Positions 41,566 through 50,824 of a DNA stretch of 64,000 nucleotides are shown here, piece after piece. This DNA comes from Kosakonia sp. SMBL-WEM22 (lineage in GTDB: Bacteria > Pseudomonadota > Gammaproteobacteria > Enterobacterales > Enterobacteriaceae). A model generated the notes under the pieces. It saw only the letters and a list, made by a program, of their open reading frames with translations, was not told the DNA's origin and made no database searches. Each line of letters opens with the position of its first letter. The first letter of the stretch is position 1. A program made the position numbers and the translations under genes. The DNA lies in the NCBI RefSeq assembly GCF_014490785.1, contig NZ_CP051488.1, positions 1 to 64,000 of the forward strand. Direction: 5' to 3'.

Positions 41566-42420
41566 TTAAAGCCCGGTATAAATCTCCAGACCGAGCCAAA
41601 TCAAGCTGACAACCAGCATAATCAAATAGATGGTTATTGCCGCAACCGTTCCATCGGCGAACTTTTTATTCTTATTATTCTCCTGATCTTGCCAGTATTT
41701 TTCTTCTGAACAATTTTCTTTGAACCTATCCAGCTCATGGTTATTCTGTTCCATAACGTCCTCGTCTCTTTGATAGTAAAAGGATCTCGCAAGCTGCCGC
41801 CATTTTTCCCTGAGAAGAACAAATAAGCTGACGCTAATCACCCCCATAGCAGTAGCAACGAACATCCGTAAGCTGTAGCGCATACGCACGGGGTAGAGTT
41901 GATAAGACTCCCTATCAATACGGTAAAACGTGTGGTTAATATCTTCTAAATAACATTTGCTGATTTCGTTGATCATGCTCTGCTGCTCATTATTAGCTTG
42001 CTGCAGCACAAGCTGAATTGACGTATTTTGCGCGCCGGCGAACCAAGAAAGAAGGGATATTCTAATCTGATGAGGATTAGAGTCATCAAGATTGATATCT
42101 TGCCACTCGCCGCGAGCAATAACTTTTTTTAAGTAAATAAGATAATCATTAAAAAAATCGTCAGCCTCAATCACTACTTCAGCTCCATAAAAGTTTTGTA
42201 TGCAGGCCATCAGCGGGTAAAGAGAAAATTTTTCTGCAGAACTGATGGTGAGTGATGTTAGCCATTGTTGAGGGTAATAAAATGTACTCAGTATCGCTAA
42301 CATAAAACCCACTATACCAGAGCAAATGATGTCGCGGCGGGCGTGATAAAGAGTAATTAATAATCCTGAAGTGTGATTGCTTTTATTACTATTCTCCATG
42401 CGGCACTGTTGTGATGCCAT
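41566..42420 (-). CDS. Membrane protein with Wzz-like topology, function unknown
   Basis: This 284-residue protein has TM1 at about 33-52 (IICSGIVGFMLAILSTFYYP), a periplasmic part of about 150 residues, TM2 near 207-225 (MFVATAMGVISVSLFVLL), a charged cytoplasmic stretch rich in Glu/Asn/Lys, and TM3 at about 258-280 (VAAITIYLIMLVVSLIWLGL). The first two thirds resemble polysaccharide chain-length regulators (Wzz/FepE). The third TM is not typical, and the homology call is weak. It is upstream of and co-directional with the LuxR-type gene (47-bp gap). Confidence 0.6.
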   Translation of the reverse strand: MASQQCRMENSNKSNHTSGLLITLYHARRDIICSGIVGFMLAILSTFYYPQQWLTSLTISSAEKFSLYPLMACIQNFYGAEVVIEADDFFNDYLIYLKKVIARGEWQDINLDDSNPHQIRISLLSWFAGAQNTSIQLVLQQANNEQQSMINEISKCYLEDINHTFYRIDRESYQLYPVRMRYSLRMFVATAMGVISVSLFVLLREKWRQLARSFYYQRDEDVMEQNNHELDRFKENCSEEKYWQDQENNKNKKFADGTVAAITIYLIMLVVSLIWLGLEIYTGL

Positions 42421-43053
42421 TTATTTAACCCTCGTTGTTAAATGGTTAAAGCAACCTCCTGGTCTGTTAAGTAAGATATTTTTTGTTGCTGCTTTTTTCA
42501 AATCGGCAAAAAAAGGGTTAGCAGCAAAAAGAGAATTTTATGTGATCTGCGTCACATAAAAATGTGTATTCGATCTCAGAATAGCGTGATTCAGGCAGTA
42601 ATAAAGCGATAAGTAAAACCAGGAATTTATTATCTCAGTTAAAAATGCTTTTAGTGATAATAATCTCTGTGTGGATAATTAGCAGGAATTACGCTAGCGT
42701 TAAGAATATTCTTCTGTTTTTTCTTTTTGTCTGCAAATAATAATGGCCTGTTCAATAAATAATCTCAAACGGTTATTTTTATTTTGCCTGGCTGACTAAC
42801 CAGCTTGCTAAGCCATTGTCACACTCTCCCACCGGTCGGCCGGGCACTCATACGCGCGGTTTAATGCATTTTTTCTTTATTAAAGAAGCACCAGGTTAAT
42901 CCTTAGCTAAAAAAATCACCTGGTTAGCCATAAGATTGCTAAGGTCAGTTTGCTATAAGCCATATTTTTTCGTTGTTAGACAGGCTGATGTGCGACTCTT
43001 ATCTTTCGTCATGATTTGTAAATTTACTGCAATGACTTGATGAGGGAGCAATT
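42421..43053. other. AT-rich 633-bp intergenic region with regulatory signals
   Basis: This is the gap between the divergent Wzz-like gene and the ABC-transporter operon. It holds a perfect CRP-type site at 42541-42556 and an inverted pair CCTTAGC (42901-42907)/GCTAAGG (42938-42944). It has long A/T runs, as expected of H-NS-bound foreign DNA. No convincing ORF or RNA gene was found. Confidence 0.6.
42541..42556. promoter_or_regulatory. CRP-type binding site
   Basis: TGTGATCTGCGTCACA is a perfect TGTGA-N6-TCACA palindrome. It lies 121 bp before the Wzz-like gene and about 500 bp before the ABC operon, so the former is the nearer target. Confidence 0.75.
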
Positions 43054-44757
43054 TTGGCCAGGTTACTGAATCGCTTAACAACACAGCCCACGCACTTCAC
43101 CCTTGCGCTGAAAATTGCGTTGCTCAGCGGCATGGTGGCGTTCTCGACCGCCTCTTTCGCCGATGAACCCTTAAAAGAGGGCATCACACCCGCCACGGAT
43201 GCCAGCCAGATCCCGACGGCAGCGAAATTACGTAAAGAGACCGTGGTGGCCGGTATCTCCGAGCCGCAGGGCATCTTTAACCCCTACTTCTTCGTGAACG
43301 GGTGGGATGAGAACGTCACTAACGTCATCTTCTCGCGCCTGATTGACTGGGATAGCCACGGCAAGCTGGTACCGGGTCTGGCAGAGAGCTGGACCATCAG
43401 CCCGGACAATAAGGTCTACACCATCAAGCTGCGCCCCAATTTGACCTTTAGCGACGGTTCACCGCTCACTGCGGAAGATGTGGCGTTCACCTTAACCGTA
43501 CTCTATGACCCGAAATATGATGGCGATACCGATATCACGCTGGCGAATATTGCGGGCGGCGCGGAGTACAAAGCGGGCAAAGCGGAGAGCGTCAGCGGCC
43601 TGAAAGTGATCGATGCCCAGACGCTGCAAGTGACCACCAGCCAGCCGGGCGCAACGACGCTGGCGAAAATTGGCGGGCCGGTACTGTCGAAAGCCTATTA
43701 CGGCAAAGGGTATCAGCGCGGCAATCTCGATTATTTACGCACGCTGCATGGCAAACCGCTTGGCAACGGGCCTTATATCTACGACAAGTACATCCCTGGT
43801 CAGGAGATCCGTTTCCACGCCAACACCCATTTCTACCGTGGTACACCGCCGACGCCGCGCTTTATCTATCGTGTAACCAATCCGTCGACCAACTTCCAGC
43901 TTTTCCAGACCGGCGAGACCGATTACGACGCCTTTACCTCGCGGCCGGATGATATTGAGCAGCTCAAAATGTTGGGCTTCGCCAATATCAACCTCTACGG
44001 TTCAAGCGACTACAGCAAAGTGGAGTTCAACGTGCATCGCCCGGCGTTGCAGGATGCGAAAGTGCGCCAGGCGTTGATCTACGGCCTCGATCGCCAGAAG
44101 CTGATCGATGTGGTCTATCAGGGTTACGGCAAAGTCGCGATTGAGCCGATCGCGCCCATCTCCTGGGCCTATAACGCCGATGGCGTGAACCCCTATAAAT
44201 ACGATCCGGCCCAGGCGAAAAAGCTGCTGGATGAAGCTGGCTGGAAACCGGGGCCTGACGGCATCCGCGTAAAAGATGGCAAACGTCTTGAGCTGACACT
44301 GCTGGTGAGCAAGAAAGTGCTGAATGATGCGCTGATCCCCATCGCTAAAGAGAACTGGCAGCAGATTGGCGTGTTGCTGAAGCCGCAGGTGGTGGATTTC
44401 AACGCCCTGATGTCCCAGCGCAAAGCGGGTAATTATGATCTTGCTTCCTTTAGCACCAGCACGCTGAACGATCCCCATGATGGCGTCTGGGATTACTACA
44501 GCACGGAAGCGAAAGAGTCGGGCTATAACAATCCGCAGGTCGATAAGCTGATTAACGAAGGCAACGCCGAACTGGATACCGAGAAACGCAAACCGATCTA
44601 TCACCAGCTCTATAAAGTGCTGGCCGACGATCCGCCGGTGATCCTCCTCGGTTATCGTGAGATCTTGTCAGCCAGCAGTGCCCGCGTGACCGGCTTTAAA
44701 CCGGATATCTATAACGGCCTGACCGGCAGCCTGCCGGATGTCAAAATCGTTAAGTAA
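43054..44757 (+). CDS. ABC transporter periplasmic binding protein, SBP family 5
   Basis: The solute-binding subunit of a peptide/nickel-type importer has 567 residues. It has a long basic N-region and a signal peptide (KIALLSGMVAFSTASFA, cut near residue 37). The family signature is ESWTISPDNKVYTIKLRPNL then FSDGSPLTAEDVAFTL. The start is TTG after GAGGGAG; no ATG is available near the signal. It resembles DppA/OppA. The ligand (dipeptide, glutathione or other) cannot be read. It is the first of five ABC genes. Confidence 0.9.
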   Translation: MARLLNRLTTQPTHFTLALKIALLSGMVAFSTASFADEPLKEGITPATDASQIPTAAKLRKETVVAGISEPQGIFNPYFFVNGWDENVTNVIFSRLIDWDSHGKLVPGLAESWTISPDNKVYTIKLRPNLTFSDGSPLTAEDVAFTLTVLYDPKYDGDTDITLANIAGGAEYKAGKAESVSGLKVIDAQTLQVTTSQPGATTLAKIGGPVLSKAYYGKGYQRGNLDYLRTLHGKPLGNGPYIYDKYIPGQEIRFHANTHFYRGTPPTPRFIYRVTNPSTNFQLFQTGETDYDAFTSRPDDIEQLKMLGFANINLYGSSDYSKVEFNVHRPALQDAKVRQALIYGLDRQKLIDVVYQGYGKVAIEPIAPISWAYNADGVNPYKYDPAQAKKLLDEAGWKPGPDGIRVKDGKRLELTLLVSKKVLNDALIPIAKENWQQIGVLLKPQVVDFNALMSQRKAGNYDLASFSTSTLNDPHDGVWDYYSTEAKESGYNNPQVDKLINEGNAELDTEKRKPIYHQLYKVLADDPPVILLGYREILSASSARVTGFKPDIYNGLTGSLPDVKIVK

Positions 44758-44804
44758 GTCCTTCACCGCCGCCGGAAATGCCCGGCGGCGGGCATGAGAG
44801 CACT

Positions 44805-45761
44805 ATGGGAAACTTTATCCTCAGGCGGCGGCTGCAGACCGTGCCGATGCTGCTGCTGGCTTCACTGATTATCTTTATGCTATTTGCCAAAACACCCGGC
44901 GACTTTATCGATGGCAATATCACCCTGACTGCCGCGCGCGCCGCGGAGCTGAAAGCGATTTACGGCCTCGATCAGCCCCTTTTTACCCGCTATCTGCACT
45001 GGCTCGGCCAGCTGCTGCGCGGCGATCTCGGCTTCTCGCTGCAATACCAGATCCCGGTCAGCCAGCTGTTGAACCAGTACATCTGGAACTCCTTCCTGCT
45101 GGCAAGCGTGGCGCTGGTCTTCTACTGGGGGATTGGCCTCGCAGTCGGCATTGCTTCAGCGCTGAAACCCAATTCACTCTTTGACCACGTGGTGAGCGTG
45201 GTGGTTTTTGCCGCTATGTCCTTTCCCACCTTCTTCCTCTGCCTGCTGCTGATTAAGTGGTTCGCCGTCGATCTGCACTGGCTGCCGGTGGGCGGCATGA
45301 CCAATACCGGCAGCGATGAAAGCGGCTGGGCGTGGGTGATGCAGGTTGCCGCGCATCTGGCGCTGCCGGTGCTGGCGCTGGTGATGTTGCAGGCGGGCAG
45401 CCTGACGCGCTACTTCCGCGCCAGCATGCTGGATGTGGTGAAGATGGACTTTATCCGCACCGCCCGCGCTAAAGGGCTGCGCGAGCGCACGGTGATCTTC
45501 AAACACGCGCTGCGCAATGCGCTGCTGCCGATTATTACCCTGCTCGGTTTTGAGCTGCCGGGGCTTTTTTCCGGGGCGATTATCACCGAAAAAGTGTTTA
45601 ACTGGCCGGGTGCTGGCCATATTCATATCGATTCGCTGGCCGCGCGGGATTACCCCGTGCTGATGGGTTTCACCCTCTTCCTGGCGGTATTAACCATTGT
45701 CGGCAATCTGATTGCCGATGTGCTCTACGCGTGGGCTGACCCGCGTATCCGGGTGAGGTGA
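44805..45761 (+). CDS. ABC transporter permease, DppB type
   Basis: This 318-residue inner-membrane permease has six TM segments. It starts MGNFILRRRLQTVPMLLLAS after GAGAG. The EAA loop is RTARAKGLRERTVIFKHALR near 225-244. The N-terminal TM plus a long periplasmic loop (DQPLFTRYLHWLGQLLRGDL) is typical of DppB/GsiC. It overlaps the upstream signals of the next permease. Confidence 0.92.
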   Translation: MGNFILRRRLQTVPMLLLASLIIFMLFAKTPGDFIDGNITLTAARAAELKAIYGLDQPLFTRYLHWLGQLLRGDLGFSLQYQIPVSQLLNQYIWNSFLLASVALVFYWGIGLAVGIASALKPNSLFDHVVSVVVFAAMSFPTFFLCLLLIKWFAVDLHWLPVGGMTNTGSDESGWAWVMQVAAHLALPVLALVMLQAGSLTRYFRASMLDVVKMDFIRTARAKGLRERTVIFKHALRNALLPIITLLGFELPGLFSGAIITEKVFNWPGAGHIHIDSLAARDYPVLMGFTLFLAVLTIVGNLIADVLYAWADPRIRVR

Positions 45762-45763
45762 TA

Positions 45764-46711
45764 ATGCTGGGTTCACTCTTCTCAACCAACCGCCGCTTGC
45801 GCAAAGCGGAGATCCCGGCGCTGGCGCAGGCGACCCCTTCGCCGTGGCGCCAGGCGTGGCGGGCACTGCGTCATAACCGGCTGGCGATGCTCTGCCTGCT
45901 GGCGCTGATTGTGATGGCTATCTGGTGCATCGTTGGGCCCATCTGGTCGCCGTGGAAAAACGACGCTACCGACGCGCTGATGATCAATAAACCGCCTGGT
46001 GCGGAGCACTGGCTGGGCACCGATTTCCTCGGGCGCGATGTCTACACCCGCCTGCTGCTGGCCGGGCGTATCTCTTTGATTATTGGCCTGCTGACCATGC
46101 TGCTTTCGGTGGCGCTTGGCTATCTGCTTGGCGCGCTCTCGGGTTATGCGGGTGGCTGGGCCGATAAAGTGATTATGCGGCTGGCGGATCTGGTGATGAC
46201 CATTCCGAGCCTGCCGCTACTGATTGTCGCCGGGGCGATGCTGTCGGAACTCGATTTCCCTGCCGAATCGCGCATCTACATGGTGGTGGTGATGCTCAGC
46301 CTGCTGGAGTGGCCAAAGCTGGCGCGGCTGGTGCGCGGGCAGATCCTCTCCCTGCGCGAGCGCGATTTTATGCTGGCCACTCAAGTATTGGGTTTATCCT
46401 CGCGTCGCCGCCTGTTTGGTCACCTGTTGCCCAACACGGTGCCGATTCTGGTGGTGATGGCGACGATGGCGGTGGCGAACGCTATTCTGATGGAGTCGGC
46501 GCTCAGCTACCTTGGCATGGGTGTGGTGCCGCCAACACCGTCGTGGGGCAATATGATGGATGCCGCCAACAGCCTGATCGATTTTCAACGCCGTCCGTGG
46601 CTGTGGATGCCGCCAGGGATCGCCATTTTTATTACCGTGATTGCCATTAACGTGCTGGGCGATGGCCTGCGCGATGCGCTCGATCCGAAGATGAAACGGA
46701 GCCTGAAATGA
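45764..46711 (+). CDS. ABC transporter permease, DppC type
   Basis: The second permease has 315 residues from the ATG at 45764 (an alternative GTG two codons upstream overlaps the previous stop). An N-terminal cytoplasmic stretch (WRQAWRALRHNRLAMLCLLA) precedes the first TM. HWLGTDFLGRDVYTRLLLAG and the EAA loop LATQVLGLSSRRRLFGHLLP are the family marks. It overlaps the ATPase gene by 4 nt. Confidence 0.92.
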   Translation: MLGSLFSTNRRLRKAEIPALAQATPSPWRQAWRALRHNRLAMLCLLALIVMAIWCIVGPIWSPWKNDATDALMINKPPGAEHWLGTDFLGRDVYTRLLLAGRISLIIGLLTMLLSVALGYLLGALSGYAGGWADKVIMRLADLVMTIPSLPLLIVAGAMLSELDFPAESRIYMVVVMLSLLEWPKLARLVRGQILSLRERDFMLATQVLGLSSRRRLFGHLLPNTVPILVVMATMAVANAILMESALSYLGMGVVPPTPSWGNMMDAANSLIDFQRRPWLWMPPGIAIFITVIAINVLGDGLRDALDPKMKRSLK

Positions 46712-47691
46712 GCGAACCGCTGGTCACGTTTAACCAACTTTCCGTCTCTTTCGCCGCAGAGCAGGGGCGTGTGCGCGCCGTGCAGGAGGTCTCCTTTGCC
46801 ATTCAGGCCGGGCAGACTATCGGCGTGGTCGGTGAATCCGGCTGCGGAAAAAGCGTCACGGCGATGTCGCTGATGGGTTTGCTGCCACCGCAGGCGGCGC
46901 GCATCGATGGAGGGGAAATCCGCTTTCAGGGCGAGGATCTGCTGCGCCTGAAGCCGTCGAAAATGGCCGATCTGCGCGGCAACCAGCTGGCGATGATTTT
47001 CCAGGAGCCGATGACCGCCCTCAACCCGGTGCTGACCATCGGTGAGCAGCTGTGCGAGCCGCTGATCCGCCATCGTGGTCTGTCGCCGAAAGCGGCCTGG
47101 CAGCGCGCAACGCAGTTAATTACTGAAGTGGGTCTGGCGCGGGCAGAGAGCCTGATGAGCAGCTATCCGCATCAACTCTCTGGCGGCATGCTGCAACGTA
47201 TCATGATCGCCATGGCCCTGAGCTGCCAGCCGAAGCTGCTGATCGCCGATGAGCCAACTACCGCGCTGGATGTCACCGTGCAGGCGCAGATCCTGCGGCT
47301 GTTGCGCGACCAGGCGCAGGCGCACCATATGGCGCTGATGTTGATCACTCACGATCTGGGCGTGATCGCGCAGATGGCGGAGCATGTGGTGGTGATGTAC
47401 GCCGGGCGGATTGTTGAACAGGGGCCAACCGCCGACGTGTTACGTCATCCGTTGCACCCCTACACCAAAGGGCTGATCGCTTCGCGTCCGGTGCCGGGCG
47501 AGCGGCGGCGTCGGCTCTACTCGATTCCCGGCCAGGTGCCCGATCTGGCTGAACTGCCGCCGTGGTGCGCATTTTACGATCGCTGCGAGCGCGCGACCGA
47601 CGCCTGTCGGCGCGGCATTCCGCCGCTGGTGGGCGACGAGACCCGGCAGGCGGCCTGTATTCACAGTGCGTTAACGGAGCCGCAGGCATGA
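46708..47691 (+). CDS. ABC transporter ATP-binding protein, DppD type
   Basis: This 327-residue ATPase shows Walker A GESGCGKSVTA near 40, Q-loop MIFQEPMTALNPV, signature QLSGGMLQRIMIAMAL, Walker B LLIADEPTTALD and H-loop LITHDL. The C-terminal oligopeptide domain has the CAFYDRCERATDAC Cys pattern, which may bind an Fe-S cluster as in DppD. It overlaps both neighbours by 4 nt. Confidence 0.94.
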   Translation: MSEPLVTFNQLSVSFAAEQGRVRAVQEVSFAIQAGQTIGVVGESGCGKSVTAMSLMGLLPPQAARIDGGEIRFQGEDLLRLKPSKMADLRGNQLAMIFQEPMTALNPVLTIGEQLCEPLIRHRGLSPKAAWQRATQLITEVGLARAESLMSSYPHQLSGGMLQRIMIAMALSCQPKLLIADEPTTALDVTVQAQILRLLRDQAQAHHMALMLITHDLGVIAQMAEHVVVMYAGRIVEQGPTADVLRHPLHPYTKGLIASRPVPGERRRRLYSIPGQVPDLAELPPWCAFYDRCERATDACRRGIPPLVGDETRQAACIHSALTEPQA

Positions 47692-48662
47692 GCGCAGAGT
47701 ATGTGATTGAAGTTAACGACCTGAAGAAGTACTTCCCGCTGCGCGACGGGCTGTTTGGTCAGCAGACCGGAGAGGTGCGCGCGGTTGATGGCGTCAGTTT
47801 TAACATTCGCCCTGGCACTATTTTTGGCCTGGTCGGCGAATCCGGCAGCGGCAAAACTACCGTCGGACGTACGCTATTGGGGCTGTACGACAAAACCGCT
47901 GGCAGCGTGAAATATCGCGGCCAGGAGCTGGGCGATCTCCCGGCGAAGGCGCTGCGCGCCCTGCGACCGAAAATCCAGCTGGTGTTTCAGGATCCCTACA
48001 GCTCACTCAACCCGCGCATTCGCATCGGCGATGCGATTGGTGAAGCGATGCTGGAGCATAAGCTCTGCACCCGCGCGGAGCTGTATGACAAAGTGATTGC
48101 GGTGATGAAGATTTGCGGGCTGGCACCGCAGCACTACAACCGCTTTCCCCATGAGTTTTCCGGCGGCCAGCGCCAGCGGATTGGCATTGCCCGTGCGCTG
48201 ATCCTTAACCCCGATTTTATTATTGCCGATGAACCGATTTCGGCGCTGGATATCTCCATTCAGGCGCAGATTATTAACCTGTTCGCCGATCTTCGCGACG
48301 ACTTGGGCGTTACCTTTCTCTTTATCTCCCACGATCTCGGCGTTGTCGAACATCTGTGTGATGACGTGGCGGTGATGTATCTCGGGCAACTGGTGGAGAC
48401 CGCCAGCCGCGACACGCTCTTTAACCAGCCGCTGCACCCCTATACCCGCGCGCTGCTGGCCGCCGTACCAACTCTCGATCCGCTGCGCGAACCGGTAGCG
48501 GCGGTGCAGGGCGAGATCCCCGACCCTTCGCGCCCGCCGCCGGGCTGCCGCTTTTCGTCGCGCTGCCCGCATGCCACGGAGATCTGCCGTGAGCAGGCAC
48601 CTGCGCTACGTGAAGTGGCTTCCGGGCATCACGTTGCCTGCCACTGGGTGGGTAAGATGTAG
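47688..48662 (+). CDS. ABC transporter ATP-binding protein, DppF type
   Basis: The second ATPase of the importer has 324 residues from MSAEYVIEVNDLKKYFPLRD. Walker A GESGSGKTTVGR, Q-loop LVFQDPYSSLNPR, signature FSGGQRQRIGIARAL, Walker B IIADEPISALD and H-loop FISHDLGV are all present. The C-terminal CRFSSRCPHATEIC is the oligopeptide-type Cys motif. It forms a heterodimer with the DppD-type ATPase. It is the end of the operon; 73 bp separate it from the dehydrogenase gene. Confidence 0.94.
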   Translation: MSAEYVIEVNDLKKYFPLRDGLFGQQTGEVRAVDGVSFNIRPGTIFGLVGESGSGKTTVGRTLLGLYDKTAGSVKYRGQELGDLPAKALRALRPKIQLVFQDPYSSLNPRIRIGDAIGEAMLEHKLCTRAELYDKVIAVMKICGLAPQHYNRFPHEFSGGQRQRIGIARALILNPDFIIADEPISALDISIQAQIINLFADLRDDLGVTFLFISHDLGVVEHLCDDVAVMYLGQLVETASRDTLFNQPLHPYTRALLAAVPTLDPLREPVAAVQGEIPDPSRPPPGCRFSSRCPHATEICREQAPALREVASGHHVACHWVGKM

Positions 48663-48735
48663 TGCCGCTTCGCCGTGCTCCCGCAGGCTGTTCTATGCTT
48701 ATCACTCCTGTCTGAAACTGTTGGGAGCACGGTAC

Positions 48736-49929
48736 ATGAGAGCACTTACTTATCACGGTTCACATAAAGTCAGCGTTGATAACCACCCCGATCCGGTTAT
48801 CCAGGCGGCGGATGACATTATCCTGCGCGTGACCGCCACGGCGATTTGCGGCTCAGATCTGCACCTTTATCACGGCAAAATTCCCGGCACGCATCACGGT
48901 GATATCTTCGGCCACGAGTTTATGGGCGAAGTGGTCGAGACCGGAGCAGGCGTGCATGCAGTCAGCAAAGGCGACCGGGTAGTGATCCCGTTTGTTATCG
49001 CCTGCGGCGAATGTTTTTTCTGTAAGCTCCATCAATACTCCGCCTGTTCGGAGACAAACGAAGGCAAGGGTGCGGCGCTAAACCGAAAAGGCATTACGCC
49101 GCCGGCGGCGCTGTTTGGCTACAGCGATCTCTATGGCGGGATCCCCGGCGGCCAGGCGGAGTATGTCCGTGTACCAAAGGCCAACACCGGGCCGTTTAAA
49201 GTGCCGGATACCCTCACTGACGAGAAGGTGCTGTTCCTCTCCGATATTCTGCCTACGGCCTGGCAGGCGGTGAAAAACGCTGAAATTAAGCAGGGCTCAA
49301 GCGTGGCGATTTACGGCGCGGGTCCGGTCGGGCTGCTGTCGGCGGCGTGCGCCCGTCTGGAAGGGGCCGAACAGATTTTCATGATTGATGACAGCGACTA
49401 CCGGCTCGCCTTTGCCCGCGACCGCTACGGCGTTATTCCTATCAACTTTGATAAAAATGACGATCCGGCTGAGTGGATTATCGAAAACACGCCCGGTCAT
49501 CGCGGCGTCGATGCGGTGATTGATGCCGTGGGCTTTGAAGCCAAAGGCAGCACCACCGAAACGGTGCTCAGCACCCTGAAAATTGAGGGCAGCAGCGGCA
49601 AGGTGCTGCGGCAGGCGATTGCCGCCGTGCGGCGCGGTGGGATTGTCAGCGTGCCGGGCGTCTACGCCGGGTTTATTCACGCCTTTATGTTTGGTGACGC
49701 CTTCGATAAAGGGATCACCTTCAAGATGGGACAGACCCATGTGCACGCGTTCCTGCCGGATCTGCTGCCGCTGATTGAGTCCGGCCATCTCAAACCGGAA
49801 GAGATTGTCACGCACCATATGTCGCTCGAAGAGGCCGCCCGCGGCTATGAGATCTTCGATAAGCATGCGGAAGATTGCCGCAAAGTGATCCTCGTTCCTG
49901 GGCTTAACGCTGCGAAAGCGACGATCTAA
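48736..49929 (+). CDS. Zinc-dependent alcohol/formaldehyde dehydrogenase family protein
   Basis: This medium-chain dehydrogenase (397 residues) starts MRALTYHGSHKVSVDNHPDP after TGGGAG. Catalytic Zn ligands are Cys in AICGSDLHLYHG, and His and Glu in FGHEFMGEV. Structural Zn Cys residues are in CGECFFCKLHQYSAC. The NAD-binding motif is YGAGPVGLLSAACA. The closest group is glutathione-independent formaldehyde dehydrogenase-like enzymes, but the substrate cannot be read. It ends near a bidirectional terminator. Confidence 0.92.
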   Translation: MRALTYHGSHKVSVDNHPDPVIQAADDIILRVTATAICGSDLHLYHGKIPGTHHGDIFGHEFMGEVVETGAGVHAVSKGDRVVIPFVIACGECFFCKLHQYSACSETNEGKGAALNRKGITPPAALFGYSDLYGGIPGGQAEYVRVPKANTGPFKVPDTLTDEKVLFLSDILPTAWQAVKNAEIKQGSSVAIYGAGPVGLLSAACARLEGAEQIFMIDDSDYRLAFARDRYGVIPINFDKNDDPAEWIIENTPGHRGVDAVIDAVGFEAKGSTTETVLSTLKIEGSSGKVLRQAIAAVRRGGIVSVPGVYAGFIHAFMFGDAFDKGITFKMGQTHVHAFLPDLLPLIESGHLKPEEIVTHHMSLEEAARGYEIFDKHAEDCRKVILVPGLNAAKATI

Positions 49930-49965
49930 CGCCGCCGATGCCCGGCTCGCCGGGCAGACAAGCAA

Positions 49966-49987
49966 AAAGCCCGGGGAACCGGGCTTT
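49966..49987. terminator. Bidirectional terminator, left flank of mqsRA
   Basis: AAAGCCCGG/CCGGGCTTT with the loop GGAA lies between the dehydrogenase and mqsA, touching the mqsA stop codon. Its core is nearly identical to the hairpin at 50825-50846. Confidence 0.9.
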
Positions 49988-50388
49988 CAGGCATGTTTTA
50001 GCTCCTCGAAAAGCTCTGGATGTTTGTCCAGCGCCTTAAAGAGCAAAACTAAAGGTCTTGGCGGTGCAACACGTCCGGTTTCGTACCGGCTAAAGGCGTT
50101 TGCGCCACCGCCAAACATCTCTGCTGCCTGGCGCTGATCGAGATTAAACCGCTTTCGGATAGTGGCAATAAACTGAGGATCAACCTCTTCTGCGTTAACT
50201 TTGCGGACAAAAGCCGCAACCTGTTTTGAGTAAAGTTCACCGTTCAGACGGTCAAAAATGATCTCTCCACATGCGTCGCAGTAATCGCCTGTGATCGCAG
50301 TGAGCGTAGTCACTTTCCCTTTGTAACGGTATTCAATGTTGCGGGTGTCATATTTAAGTCCCGCAGCGCCGCAAACAGGGCATTTCAT
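49987..50388 (-). CDS. mqsA: Antitoxin MqsA (YgiT)
   Basis: This antitoxin has 133 residues (E. coli MqsA 131). The N-terminal Zn-binding toxin-neutralising domain has Cys pairs MKCPVCGA (C3, C6) and DYCDACGE (C37, C40). The C-terminal Xre-type HTH has NLDQRQAAEMFGGGANAFSR near 78-97, and the end DKHPELFEEL is conserved. It binds and represses the mqsRA promoter. It starts directly after the mqsR stop; the SD lies in the mqsR end. Confidence 0.95.
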   Translation of the reverse strand: MKCPVCGAAGLKYDTRNIEYRYKGKVTTLTAITGDYCDACGEIIFDRLNGELYSKQVAAFVRKVNAEEVDPQFIATIRKRFNLDQRQAAEMFGGGANAFSRYETGRVAPPRPLVLLFKALDKHPELFEELKHA

Positions 50389-50694
50389 TTATCTCTCCTT
50401 AAATGACACGATCAGTACATCGTCAGAGACGATTAACTTTAGATAAAGTTTTTGCCTCTTCCAGACTGGCCGGTAAACATCGTGCCACACCGTATGATCG
50501 ACATATGCCGTCATGCTTTTAAAAAAATCTTCTGAAGTGAGCGCCTGAATTACTGCGCACATCTCGTCAAATGGTGGTGGATTAAAGCCTAATTCAATCG
50601 CTCCCGCGACAGCGCTGGCCGTGGTTCTGACCTTTCCCTCAAGCACCATCCGCTTGACGATATGTAAGCGGACATGGGGAGTTCCTTTCTCCAT
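50389..50694 (-). CDS. mqsR: mRNA interferase toxin MqsR
   Basis: MqsR is a RelE-fold ribonuclease that cuts mRNA at GCN sites. It has 101 residues (E. coli 98), starts MEKGTPHVRLHIVKRMVLEG and ends VLIVSFKER. Active-site Lys59 (DFFKSMTAY) and Tyr84 (LYLKL) are kept, but the residue matching E. coli Gln68 is His71 (TVWHDVYR). Toxin precedes antitoxin, the typical mqsRA order. In front of it, AACCTAAAAGCTA (near 50700) is a degenerate version of the MqsA palindrome AACCT-N3-AGGTT. Confidence 0.94.
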   Translation of the reverse strand: MEKGTPHVRLHIVKRMVLEGKVRTTASAVAGAIELGFNPPPFDEMCAVIQALTSEDFFKSMTAYVDHTVWHDVYRPVWKRQKLYLKLIVSDDVLIVSFKER

Positions 50695-50824
50695 AGTTTT
50701 AACCTAAAAGCTAAATTATGCAAATAGGGTAAAAAGCTACCGCATGCAATGTCCTGGTCAAAGCGGGAAAGTAGGGAAATGCGGGTGATGAACTGGTTGG
50801 CCTGCAAGAGAATGCAACAAATAA

